DNA of 34,337 bases from the NCBI RefSeq assembly GCF_014204515.1, contig NZ_JACHLI010000053.1, positions 1 through 34,337 on the forward strand, read 5' to 3'. The stretch is from Pseudomonas nitroreducens (GTDB taxonomy: Bacteria; Pseudomonadota; Gammaproteobacteria; Pseudomonadales; Pseudomonadaceae). Below are positions 14,307 through 21,537 of the stretch, piece after piece (positions within the stretch are counted from its first letter, which is position 1; each line of letters opens with the position of its first letter). The notes beneath the pieces are model-generated. The model saw only the letters and a list, made by a program, of their open reading frames with translations, was not told the DNA's origin and ran no database searches. Made by a program: the position numbers and the translations under genes.

Positions 14307-16748
14307 ATGCCTGCCGCCCCCTCCGCACGCCTGCGCCCGCTGGCCAGCGCCCTGCGCATCGCCGCCCTCGGCCTGGCCGCCAGCCTGCCGCTGCTGCCCT
14401 GTTCCTCCGCCATCGCCGCGTCGGCCGCGGAGCATTTCAGCGTGCCGGCCGGCAGCCTGGAAGAGGCCTTGAACGCCTACGCGCGCCAGGCCGGCGTGCT
14501 GTTGACCTTCGACCCGGCGCTGCCCCGCAACCTGCGCAGCAATGGCCTGAGCGGTGACTACTCGGTGGACTCGGGTTTCGCCGTGCTGCTCTCCGGTAGC
14601 GGCCTGTCGGCCGAGTCCAGCGCCGATGGCAGCTATCGCCTGGCGCCCAGCGCCACCGAGGGCGCACTGGAGATGAAGGCGCAGACCATCACCGGGCTGG
14701 CCGAGGAAGACCCCAGGGGACCGGTGCGGGGCTACGTGGCCAGGCGCAGCGTCACCGCGACCAAGACCGACACGCCGATCCACGAGACGCCGCAGTCGAT
14801 CTCGGTGGTGACCCGCGACCGCATGGAAGCCCAGGGCGTGCAGTCGGTGAACGAAGCGCTGCGCTACACGCCGGGCGTCTCGTCGTATGGCTCGAACAAC
14901 CGTTCCGACTGGTACACCGTGATCCGCGGCTTCTCACCGACCACCTACCAGGACGGCCTGCAGCTGCCCAACACCATCAACCTCGCCAGCTGGATGGTCG
15001 ACCCTTACATGCTGGAGCGCGTCGAGGTGCTCCGTGGCCCGGCTGGTGTGCTCTATGGCCAGGGCGATCCGGGCGGGGTGATCAACCAGGTCTCGAAGCG
15101 TCCGAGCAGCGTCGCCAGCCATGAAATCCAGGTGCAGTACGGCACCGACGCGCGCAAGCAACTGGGGATCGACAGCACCGGGCCGCTGGACGAGGCGGGC
15201 GTGTGGAGCTACCGCGTGGTGATGGTCGGCCACGAAGGCGATATCCGCGATACGCCCTGGGAGGACAAGCGCCTGGCGTTGGCGCCGTCGCTGACCTGGC
15301 AGCCGGATGAGGATACCCACCTGACCGTCATGGCGAATTACCTGAAGGACGACACCAATGCCCAGGACAACTTCCTGCCGGCCAACGGTGCCCTGAACCG
15401 CAGTACCTACGGCAGGATCCACCGCGACTACTTCACCGGCGATGAACACTTCTCCAAGTACGAGAAAACCCAGTACGGCCTCGGCTACGAATTCGAGACC
15501 CGCCTGAACGATGTCTGGCAGGTGCGTCAGAACCTGCGCTACGCCCATCTCGATCTGAACGACAATATGGTCTACGGCGCCGGCACCACCGGTTACTGGG
15601 GCATGGACGGTGGCGATGAGCGCACCCTGTTGCGCTTCGCCGGGATCGAGAATCCCAAGTACGAGCGCTGGACCCTGGACAACCAGGCCCAGGCCGACTT
15701 CAGCACCGGCTGGCTGCGCCACACCCTGCTGCTGGGCCTGGACTGGCAACGGCAGAAGACCGAGGACCCGCAGGCCTACATCCTGACCACGCCGCTGGAC
15801 CTCTACGGCGGCCCGTCCTACGGACCTGTGGATAAGTCTGCCTTCACCGCCGACGACTGGACATACACCGACCAGACCCAGCGTCAGACCGGCGTGTACC
15901 TGCAGGACCAGCTGCACTTCGACGAGCACTGGGTGCTGTCCCTGGGCGGGCGTTATGACTGGGCCAGCTCGACCACCGACAACAGCAGCACCTCCGGCGA
16001 CACCCACGCCAGCCAGAAGGACGAAGCCTTCAGCGGCCGGGTCGGGCTGGTCTACCTGGCCGATAACGGCCTGGCGCCGTACTTCAGCTACAGCGAGGGC
16101 TTCACGCCCAACGCCGGCACCGACTACGCGGGCAAGCCGTTCGATCCGACCAGGGCCAAGCAGTACGAAGTCGGCGTGAAGTTCCAGCCCAAGGGCTCGG
16201 ACAGTTCGGTGACCGCCGCGGTCTTCGAGATCACCCAGCGCGACGTGCTGACCCTCGATCCGGACCCGACCCATCCCAACAGCAGCGTGCAGACCGGCGA
16301 GGTGCGTTCCCGCGGCCTGGAGCTGGAGGGTGTAGCGAGCCTGAGCGACGAGCTGAACCTGATCGCCACCTACACCTACCAGGACGTGAAGATCACCCAG
16401 GCCAACGACGACAGCGATGGCAAGACCCCGATCAGCATTCCCACGCCGCGCAACCTGGCCTCGCTGTGGGCCGACTACACCCTGCGTGATGGTGAGCTGA
16501 AAGGTTTCGGCTTCGGTGGCGGCGTGCGCTACAACGGCCGCAACCCCGGCGCGCCGGACAACTCACTGAACGTGCCCAGCTACACGCTGCTCGATGCCGC
16601 CGTGCACTACCAGACCGGCCCCTGGCGCTTCGCCGTCAACGCCAACAACCTTACCGACCGCGAGTACATCGCCGGATGCTACGACGCTACCCGTTGCATC
16701 TATGGCAATGGCCGTGTCGTCACAGGGACGGCGACCTATCGCTGGTAG
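14307..16748 (+). CDS. TonB-dependent siderophore receptor with N-terminal signalling (STN) domain
   Basis: This 813-residue outer-membrane transporter has a signal peptide of about 40 residues ending ...AIAASA. An STN signalling domain lies at about 43-113 (FSVPAGSLEEALNAYARQAGVLLTF), the hallmark of receptors that talk to a FecR regulator. The plug follows from about 158 (ETPQSISVVTRDRMEAQG, then YMLERVEVLRGPAGVLYGQGDPGGVINQVSKRP), and then a 22-strand-type barrel ending in TATYRW, whose aromatic last residue suits outer-membrane assembly. It resembles ferrioxamine- and ferrichrome-type receptors (FoxA/FiuA class), but the siderophore cannot be fixed from sequence alone. AAGGA lies 6 bases before the ATG. 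It heads a likely operon with a protein of unknown function, DUF3649, PepSY and DUF3325. Confidence 0.93.
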   Translation: MPAAPSARLRPLASALRIAALGLAASLPLLPCSSAIAASAAEHFSVPAGSLEEALNAYARQAGVLLTFDPALPRNLRSNGLSGDYSVDSGFAVLLSGSGLSAESSADGSYRLAPSATEGALEMKAQTITGLAEEDPRGPVRGYVARRSVTATKTDTPIHETPQSISVVTRDRMEAQGVQSVNEALRYTPGVSSYGSNNRSDWYTVIRGFSPTTYQDGLQLPNTINLASWMVDPYMLERVEVLRGPAGVLYGQGDPGGVINQVSKRPSSVASHEIQVQYGTDARKQLGIDSTGPLDEAGVWSYRVVMVGHEGDIRDTPWEDKRLALAPSLTWQPDEDTHLTVMANYLKDDTNAQDNFLPANGALNRSTYGRIHRDYFTGDEHFSKYEKTQYGLGYEFETRLNDVWQVRQNLRYAHLDLNDNMVYGAGTTGYWGMDGGDERTLLRFAGIENPKYERWTLDNQAQADFSTGWLRHTLLLGLDWQRQKTEDPQAYILTTPLDLYGGPSYGPVDKSAFTADDWTYTDQTQRQTGVYLQDQLHFDEHWVLSLGGRYDWASSTTDNSSTSGDTHASQKDEAFSGRVGLVYLADNGLAPYFSYSEGFTPNAGTDYAGKPFDPTRAKQYEVGVKFQPKGSDSSVTAAVFEITQRDVLTLDPDPTHPNSSVQTGEVRSRGLELEGVASLSDELNLIATYTYQDVKITQANDDSDGKTPISIPTPRNLASLWADYTLRDGELKGFGFGGGVRYNGRNPGAPDNSLNVPSYTLLDAAVHYQTGPWRFAVNANNLTDREYIAGCYDATRCIYGNGRVVTGTATYRW

Positions 16749-16851
16749 GACAAGCCCCTGCGAATGGTCCGCCTGGCGATACCGCTGGGGCGGTAATTGA
16801 ACATTCGTACAGTTCGCTCGGAAGATTATCCCTTCACGGTCGAAAGCGGAG

Positions 16852-16894
16852 GCTGAAACGAAGGCAGGCGAAGCCCTAGCATTAACGTTTCAGC
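16852..16894 (+). other. Inverted repeat in the leader of the 195-residue protein gene
   Basis: GCTGAAACG at 16852-16860 and CGTTTCAGC at 16886-16894 are exact complements separated by 25 bases. A second, smaller pair (CTCCG/CGGAG) follows directly downstream. Lying 60-100 bases before the start codon, they may fold in the mRNA or bind a regulator. No T-run makes this a clear terminator for the receptor gene. Confidence 0.35.
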
Positions 16895-16952
16895 ACTCCG
16901 GGCCATCGGTGTTCGGAGCAGATCAACCGCCACAAGAACAAAAGGGGGTTCC

Positions 16953-17540
16953 ATGGCCGAGCCATGCCAGCTGTACCTGAGAGTTGCCATTAGCCGTTCC
17001 CGGCTCGAAGCGTTCCTGCAGAAGGAGGCGGGCTCGGCAGGGGGCTTCATCGACCTGGAGCAATGGGTGGACGGCGACCGGCGTCGGCGCGGCGACATGA
17101 CCTGGAGCGAGCTGTGCGAGTTGGGCCAGGGCACCACCGCGGCCGCCTGGATCGCCGGCTGGGGCCGGCACCGGCGCTCCCCGGCTTTCAACCACTACGA
17201 TGATGCGACCCAGACCTGGAGCCTGGGCGTGCTGGAGTTCCCCGAAAGCCCGGAGTGGATAGTCGGCGCGATCAACGTCCTGCGGCGTATCGCCTATTTC
17301 AAGGACCGGCCCGGTACCGACTACCTGCTGTTCTTCGAGTACCTGTTCGGCAAGGGCCAGGTAGTGGCGGCGGTGGAGCTGACCGCCGGTTGCTCACGCA
17401 TCCTCCGGGAGCAGCCGCCGGATCGTCTCACTGCCGAGGCCAACCTGATGATGAATCACCTGCTGCGCGCCATGGATGTGACCCCGACCTACGCCGTACA
17501 GCGGATTTCCGACACAGATACTCACAAACGACGCTGCTGA
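16953..17540 (+). CDS. Protein of unknown function in the siderophore-receptor cluster
   Basis: I do not recognise this 195-residue protein. It has no signal peptide or membrane helix and looks cytoplasmic and mixed alpha/beta. Notable segments are a basic cluster DGDRRRRGDMTW near 40-52, the aromatic stretch WIAGWGRHRRSPAFNHYDDATQTWSLGV near 66-92, and a central block with WIVGAINVLRRIAYFKDRPGTDYLLFFEYLFG. The tail is short and basic. Codon use looks native and the ATG has a good GGGGG ribosome site. It sits 204 bases after the receptor and 132 before DUF3649, where such operons usually have no gene of this kind, so it may serve this uptake system or be an insertion into the cluster. Confidence 0.8.
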   Translation: MAEPCQLYLRVAISRSRLEAFLQKEAGSAGGFIDLEQWVDGDRRRRGDMTWSELCELGQGTTAAAWIAGWGRHRRSPAFNHYDDATQTWSLGVLEFPESPEWIVGAINVLRRIAYFKDRPGTDYLLFFEYLFGKGQVVAAVELTAGCSRILREQPPDRLTAEANLMMNHLLRAMDVTPTYAVQRISDTDTHKRRC

Positions 17541-17550
17541 ATTCTTTCAA

Positions 17551-17569
17551 TTGAGAAGCAATATCATAT
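17551..17569 (+). promoter_or_regulatory. Fur-box-like site before the DUF3649-PepSY-DUF3325 genes
   Basis: The AT-rich 19-mer beginning TTGAGAAGCAATATCA has the TGA...TCA dyad and GAGAA core seen in many Fur sites. Match to the 19-bp consensus is about 10 of 19. It lies about 100 bases upstream of the next start codon, in the only clearly AT-rich patch of the region. Confidence 0.38.
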
Positions 17570-17672
17570 AATTCCGCTTTTCAATCGCGCGCCCAGGCAG
17601 GACCTGGGCCGCTTCGCCAGGATTCATCCGCATGTGCGCCTCCCCGCACCCGCTCCAGCCGAGACCCGCCGC

Positions 17673-17960
17673 ATGACCACCAGCCAAGCCGGCGCCGTGA
17701 CTGCCCGTATCCTCAGTGCCGTGGTGGGTGGCTACGCCCTGGCCTACGCGGCCACCGCCTTCCTCAGCGTCTACCTGCCGATGTCGCGGCCCGATCGCGT
17801 CTCGCTCTCCAGCCTGGCCTGCTTCATCGTCTGGGTTGCGGCGATCCTCTATGCCTTCGGCGCGAAGAGCCCCTGGCGCGCGGTCTGGCTGCCGGCGGTG
17901 CTGAGCGTCGTGCTGGCGGCCGCGGCCTTCCTGCCCGGCAGTTACGGGGCGCGCCCATGA
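17673..17960 (+). CDS. DUF3649 family small membrane protein
   Basis: This protein of about 95 residues is almost all membrane, with three helices: RILSAVVGGYALAYAATAFLSVYLP, VSLSSLACFIVWVAAILYAFGA and AVWLPAVLSVVLAAAAFLPG. It has the DUF3649 features, including the PMSRPDRVS loop and the FGAKSPWRAVW turn. DUF3649, PepSY and DUF3325 genes commonly occur together behind TonB-dependent iron receptors in Pseudomonas, so a role in siderophore handling at the inner membrane is inferred. Its stop overlaps the PepSY start (ATGA). I use the ATG at 17673, giving the usual length; the GTG at 17634 would add a proline-rich, unhydrophobic leader. Confidence 0.83.
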   Translation: MTTSQAGAVTARILSAVVGGYALAYAATAFLSVYLPMSRPDRVSLSSLACFIVWVAAILYAFGAKSPWRAVWLPAVLSVVLAAAAFLPGSYGARP

Positions 17961-19480
17961 GCCTGCGCCAGTCGATGTCCGGCCTGCATACCTGGAGCGG
18001 GTTGCTGGTCAGCTGGATCCTCTTCGTCGTGCTGTTCTCCGGCACCGTCGCGGTGTTCGACAAGGAACTCACCCGCTGGATGATGCCGCAGCTGCACAAG
18101 CTGGAAGAGGTCAGGGTCGACGCCGACCAGATCCGCCAGTTGCTCGTTGAGCGTGCGCCCAAGGCCCATGGTTACTGGATGCACCCGCCCACCGAGCGCA
18201 TGCCTTACTGGACCGCTGGCTGGGAGCCGGCGGACTTCAGCGCGTTCCAGTCCTTGCTGGTGGACGCACAGAGCGGCGAGGTGCTGCCCAAAACCGTCGG
18301 CGGCAACTTCTTCTTCGAGCTGCACTACGAACTGCACGGCGGCCTTCTCGGCCTCTACGTGGTCGGCATTGCCGGCGTGTTCATGCTGGTGGCGCTGGTC
18401 AGCGGAGTGATCGTGCACCGGCGCATCTTCAAGGACTTCTTCACCCTGCGGCCGAAGGCGGCGAAGCAGCGTGCCTGGCTCGACGCGCACAACGTGCTGG
18501 GCGTGCTCGGCCTGCCGTTCCACCTGCTGATGGCCTACACGGGCCTGGCGATCTTCATCACCTTCTACATGACCGCCGGCATCAAGGTGGCCTACAAGAA
18601 CGACATGGAGCATTTCTTCCATGACGTGCAGGGCGCCTTCGAGCGCGAAGCGCTGGGCAAGCCGGCCAAGGCCAGCAAGTCCATCGACAACATGATCCTC
18701 AAGGCCCGAGAAGCCTGGGGCGACGACAGCCAGGTGGGCTGGATCAGCATCGAGAACCCCGGCGACGCGGCGGCGATGGTGCAGATCCGCAAGGCCGTGG
18801 ACAAGGGCATGGTCAACGACCAGCGCACCGTTTCCTTCGACTCCGGCAGTGGCGCGCTGATCCACCAGCAGAAGCCCTACAGGCCGGGCTACAAGACCTA
18901 CGCCTGGCTGACCGGCCTGCACATGGCGCAGTTCGGCAACGACCTGCTGCGGGTGATGTACTTCGTGCTCGGCCTGGTGGGCTGCGTGATGGTGTTCGGC
19001 GGCCTGCAGGTCTGGGTCAGCAAGCGCGAGACCCGTGGCCACCGTGGCGTGGCGCTGGTGCGCACGCTCAATGGCGCGGTCTGCGGCGGATTGCCGATTG
19101 CCTCCCTCGGCCTGCTGGCGGCCTCGCGCCTGCTGCCGGCCGACCTGCTCCAGCGTACCCGCTGGGAAGCCACGGCCTTCGTGGTGATCTGGCTGCTGGC
19201 GCTGGCCCACGCGCTGCTGCGTCGTGGCAGCCGTGCCATGGCCCGCGAGCAGTTCGTCGCGCTGGCGGCGCTGGCTTTGCTGCTGCCGGTGCTGAGCCTG
19301 TTCGGCCCTGAGCCCGGGCGCATCACCACGCATTTCGCCAATGGCGACTGGATGATGGCCGGTATCGACCTGGGCCTGCTGTTTATCGGCGGCTGCTGCG
19401 CCTTCCTCGGCTGGCGCCTGGGCCAGGTGCGCGGCGAACCGGTGCGCGCACGCCGTGCACCGAAAGAGGAGTACGCCTGA
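17957..19480 (+). CDS. PepSY-associated TM protein, putative ferric-siderophore reductase
   Basis: This 507-residue inner-membrane protein is of the PepSY_TM (PiuB/FoxB-like) family. The first helix follows HTWSGLLVSWILFVVLFSGTVAVFDKEL. A periplasmic domain comes next, then ELHGGLLGLYVVGIAGVFMLVALVSGVIVHRRIFKDFF, AHNVLGVLGLPFHLLMAYTGLAIF and LHMAQFGNDLLRVMYFVLGLVGCVMVFGG. Conserved histidines in these helices (H in HTWSG, ELHGG, AHNVLG, LHMAQFG) are candidate haem ligands. Four more C-terminal helices (from about residue 370) make it longer than a minimal PepSY protein. Family members are linked to reduction of iron from siderophores in the periplasm; that is family knowledge, not shown here. 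It overlaps both neighbouring genes. Confidence 0.88.
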   Translation: MSLRQSMSGLHTWSGLLVSWILFVVLFSGTVAVFDKELTRWMMPQLHKLEEVRVDADQIRQLLVERAPKAHGYWMHPPTERMPYWTAGWEPADFSAFQSLLVDAQSGEVLPKTVGGNFFFELHYELHGGLLGLYVVGIAGVFMLVALVSGVIVHRRIFKDFFTLRPKAAKQRAWLDAHNVLGVLGLPFHLLMAYTGLAIFITFYMTAGIKVAYKNDMEHFFHDVQGAFEREALGKPAKASKSIDNMILKAREAWGDDSQVGWISIENPGDAAAMVQIRKAVDKGMVNDQRTVSFDSGSGALIHQQKPYRPGYKTYAWLTGLHMAQFGNDLLRVMYFVLGLVGCVMVFGGLQVWVSKRETRGHRGVALVRTLNGAVCGGLPIASLGLLAASRLLPADLLQRTRWEATAFVVIWLLALAHALLRRGSRAMAREQFVALAALALLLPVLSLFGPEPGRITTHFANGDWMMAGIDLGLLFIGGCCAFLGWRLGQVRGEPVRARRAPKEEYA

Positions 19481-19803
19481 TGCTGCTGGTGTTCGGTCTC
19501 AACCTGCTGGCGCTGGCGGCGGCCTGCCTTTCCCTTTCACGCCATCACCGAGACCTGTTCGGCAGCGCGCCGTCGCCGTCACGCGTACGCCTGCTGCGCA
19601 TCGCTGCGCTGGTGGATGGCGCGTTGGCGCTGGCTTACGCGATCCATGTCATCGGTGTCGAGCTGGGCATCGTCTACTGGGCGTGCCTGCTGATGATTGC
19701 CGGCGCGACGCTGGTCCTGCTGCTGGCCTGGCGGCCGCGCTGGGCGTTGCCGACGGCGGCGGCGATGCCGGTGATTGGTGGGGTACTGGCGGTGCTGGGC
19801 TGA
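19480..19803 (+). CDS. DUF3325 family small membrane protein
   Basis: This 107-residue protein has four hydrophobic segments: LLVFGLNLLALAAACLSLS, VDGALALAYAIHVIG, IVYWACLLMIAGATLVLLLAW and ALPTAAAMPVIGGVLAVLG. The SRHHRDLFG motif after the first helix is typical of DUF3325. Its start overlaps the PepSY stop (TGATG), so translation is coupled. It is the usual third member of the DUF3649-PepSY-DUF3325 trio in iron-uptake operons; its own biochemical role is unknown. It is the last gene before a 722-base repeat block. Confidence 0.83.
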   Translation: MLLVFGLNLLALAAACLSLSRHHRDLFGSAPSPSRVRLLRIAALVDGALALAYAIHVIGVELGIVYWACLLMIAGATLVLLLAWRPRWALPTAAAMPVIGGVLAVLG

Positions 19804-19810
19804 GATTTTT

Positions 19811-20043
19811 TGTAGGAGCGAGCTTGCTCGCGAATCGTCCTTGGTTGCGGGTTGCGGTTTTTGTAGGAGCGGACTTTGTCCGCGATGTGTTTGCCTCGCG
19901 CAGGGTTTCCCGCGTCGCTTCGGTGCGCGCGCGGACTCCGTGTTTCGCCCCCTCGGGCGACCTCCTTTGGCAAACGCCCCAAAGGAGGCAAAGGTCTTGC
20001 CCCAATCATCCGGTTTTTCGCTTAGGCGAAAAATTCCCTCGTT
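19811..20043. repeat. Long dispersed repeat, copy 1 (two REPs plus two hairpins)
   Basis: This 233-bp segment matches 34106-34337 with about 11 differences, in the same orientation. It contains two REP units (19811-19837 and 19862-19886), a GC-rich stretch, a hairpin with stem CCTCCTTTGG (from about 19970) and a second hairpin TTTTTCGC-TTAG-GCGAAAAA at 20014-20033. In the other copy the first stem reads CCTACTTTGG with a matching change on the other side, so pairing is kept. It runs straight into the multi-arm element at 20037. Confidence 0.85.
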
Positions 20044-20145
20044 GAAGCGCAGTTTCAGGGGCCCGCGCTGACGGGCCATCCCTGGCCCGACAGCGCTCTC
20101 GCGACATCCATGTCGCTCAACCCCTGAAACTGCGCTTCAACGAGG
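20037..20145. repeat. Three-arm palindromic element with 25-bp perfect arms
   Basis: The outer arms at 20037-20061 and 20121-20145 are exact 25-bp reverse complements. Inside are two more hairpins. One is at 20065-20096: GCGCTG, one A-A mismatch, CGGGCCA, a TCCC loop and the complements. The other is at 20101-20116: GCGACAT, CC, ATGTCGC. As single strand it would fold into a three-arm cruciform. It is non-coding and follows the long repeat without a gap. Confidence 0.85.
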
Positions 20146-20220
20146 CCTCCTGAACGGGGCGTTCGGAGTTTGCGGACGTTGCGCTGGAAGTCTCACAAAG
20201 CCAGAGCCATAGCCTGAGCC

Positions 20221-20247
20221 GGGGGCTGGGGGCTGGGGGCTGGGGGC
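20221..20247 (+). repeat. Heptamer tandem repeat (GGGGGCT), G-quadruplex-prone
   Basis: Four runs of five G separated by CT form three perfect GGGGGCT units and a partial fourth, on the plus strand. The pattern meets the usual G4 motif (four runs of at least 3 G with short loops). Confidence 0.8.
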
Positions 20248-20266
20248 ATTGGGATATTCGGCTCTT

Positions 20267-20343
20267 CGTAGGAGCAAGCTTGCTCGCGAACCATTCCCGC
20301 GCCGGCGTATCAGCTTTTCGTAGGAGCGGACTTTGTCCGCGAT
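20267..20343. repeat. Pair of REP elements
   Basis: Two REP units in the same orientation lie at 20267-20290 (AGCAAGCTTGCTCGCGAA type) and 20319-20343 (AGCGGACTTTGTCCGCGAT type). Each has the GTAGGAGC head followed by a short GC hairpin. Together with the two at 19811-19886 they repeat the same order of types. Confidence 0.8.
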
Positions 20344-20384
20344 CGGAACTTCCATCCACGCGAAACCCACGGCGAAGCACAAAC

Positions 20385-20416
20385 GTAGGACGGCGTGGAG
20401 CGCAGCGATACCCATC
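20385..20416 (+). repeat. GTAGGA-GGCGTGGAGC repeat, single copy
   Basis: This 32-bp unit (GTAGGACGGCGTGGAGC then GCGATACCCATC) belongs to the family found as an inverted pair at 22441-22523. Confidence 0.6.
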
Positions 20417-20478
20417 GATTCCGTGCACCGGCAGCATGGGCATGGAAGGTTTTCTGCGGGGAGGGCGGCAGGGGGCAG

Positions 20479-20501
20479 TTCGCGAGCAAGCCCGATCCTA
20501 C
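20479..20501 (-). repeat. REP element (diverged)
   Basis: On the minus strand it reads GTAGGATCGGGCTTGCTCGCGAA. The head has changed (GGATC for GGAGC), which weakens its hairpin. It lies 25 bases from the araC-family stop codon. Confidence 0.55.
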
Positions 20502-20525
20502 CTAATGAGCCTCCCGACCTGACCC

Positions 20526-21401
20526 TTATTCCTCGAACGCCTGCCGGTACTCCCCTGGCGTGCCGCCCACCACCGAGCGGAAGCGGTTGGCGAAGTGGCT
20601 GGCGCTGGAGAAGCCGCAGGCCAGGGCGACCTGGCTCAGCGGTTGGCGGGTGTCGCGCAGCAGGCGTTGCGCCAGGGCCACGCGGCGGGCGAGGACGTAC
20701 TGGTGCGGCGGCATGCCGAAGCTTTCGCGGAACATCCGCGCGAAGTGGTATTCCGACAGTGCCGTCTGCATCGCCAGTTCGCCCAGGGACAGCGGCTGGT
20801 CCAGGCGTTGCTCGATGTAGTCGGCCACCCGGCGGCGCATTGCCGGCGCCAGCCCGCCTTTCAGGCGTAGTCCTTCGCGCATGCCGACCTGGTTGAGCAG
20901 CAGGTGATCGATCAGATCGTGGGCCAGGGTGCTGGTGCGGATGCGTTCGCCCGGTTCGTGCCAGTCCAGCTTCACCAGTTGACGGAAGCGCGCGGCCTGC
21001 TGTGGGTCGTCGAGGAAGGTGCGTTCTTGCAACTGCAGTTCGCGTGGCTCGCGGTCGAGCAGACGGATGCAGCCCAGGGCGAACTGTTCCTGGCCGATGT
21101 ACAGGTGGGCCAGGCGAATGTCGCCGTTGACGATCCACGCCGACTCGGCGCCGGCCGGCATCACGCAGAGCTTGTCCGGCGCGCCGGTGGTGCCAGGGGC
21201 GCCACGGCGGAAGGTGCCGGTGCCGTCGTTCAGGTAGCAGGACAGCGTGTGATGGCTGGGCGCATGGTAATCGCGGGCGTCGTGGCTGTTGCTCCAGATC
21301 GCCGCGGACAGCCCGTCGCCCAGCTCGGCACAACGCTCCAGGCGGGCGTTGGGCGAGGCGTTCATCGACTGAAAGACTTCGAGCTGCGAAATGGCTGACA
21401 T
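20526..21401 (-). CDS. AraC family transcriptional regulator
   Basis: This 291-residue protein has a C-terminal AraC/XylS DNA-binding domain (about 185-288) with two helix-turn-helix motifs: LSLGELAMQTALSEYHFARMFRESFGMPPHQYVLARR, and LSQVALACGFSSASHFANRFRSVVGGTPGEYRQ. The N-terminal 170 residues are a cupin-like sensor domain (HHTLSCYLNDGTGTFRRG, VMPAGAESAW). A ribosome site AGAGGA precedes the ATG. It is divergent from an EamA exporter 136 bases away and is the likely regulator of it. Ligand unknown. Confidence 0.9.
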   Translation of the reverse strand: MSAISQLEVFQSMNASPNARLERCAELGDGLSAAIWSNSHDARDYHAPSHHTLSCYLNDGTGTFRRGAPGTTGAPDKLCVMPAGAESAWIVNGDIRLAHLYIGQEQFALGCIRLLDREPRELQLQERTFLDDPQQAARFRQLVKLDWHEPGERIRTSTLAHDLIDHLLLNQVGMREGLRLKGGLAPAMRRRVADYIEQRLDQPLSLGELAMQTALSEYHFARMFRESFGMPPHQYVLARRVALAQRLLRDTRQPLSQVALACGFSSASHFANRFRSVVGGTPGEYRQAFEE

Positions 21402-21537
21402 GAGTGTTCCTCTGTTGCCTTCACTCTACCCGCGCGGGCGCGCCTTGCCAGCCCGGTTGTCGCAATAAGCGCAAGAATCTGCAAGCCGGCGCCGGGGCAG
21501 GGCGGGAGACTGTTTCCCCAGCAATCCGGAGTCCGCC

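Noticed and set aside
14934..16274. A 446-residue open frame on the minus strand
   Set aside because: It is antisense to the TonB receptor barrel; its composition is Val/Gly/Gln-rich with no domain.
17942..19333. A 463-residue open frame on the minus strand
   Set aside because: It mirrors the PepSY gene, whose family motifs and overlapping neighbours are clear on the plus strand.
20221..20247. CRISPR-like short repeat
   Set aside because: The units are only 7 bases with no spacers, and no cas genes are nearby.
19811..20525. Insertion sequence remnant
   Set aside because: There is no transposase-like reading frame and no target duplication at the ends. The sequence is explained by REP and palindromic repeats, though a non-autonomous element is left open in the findings.
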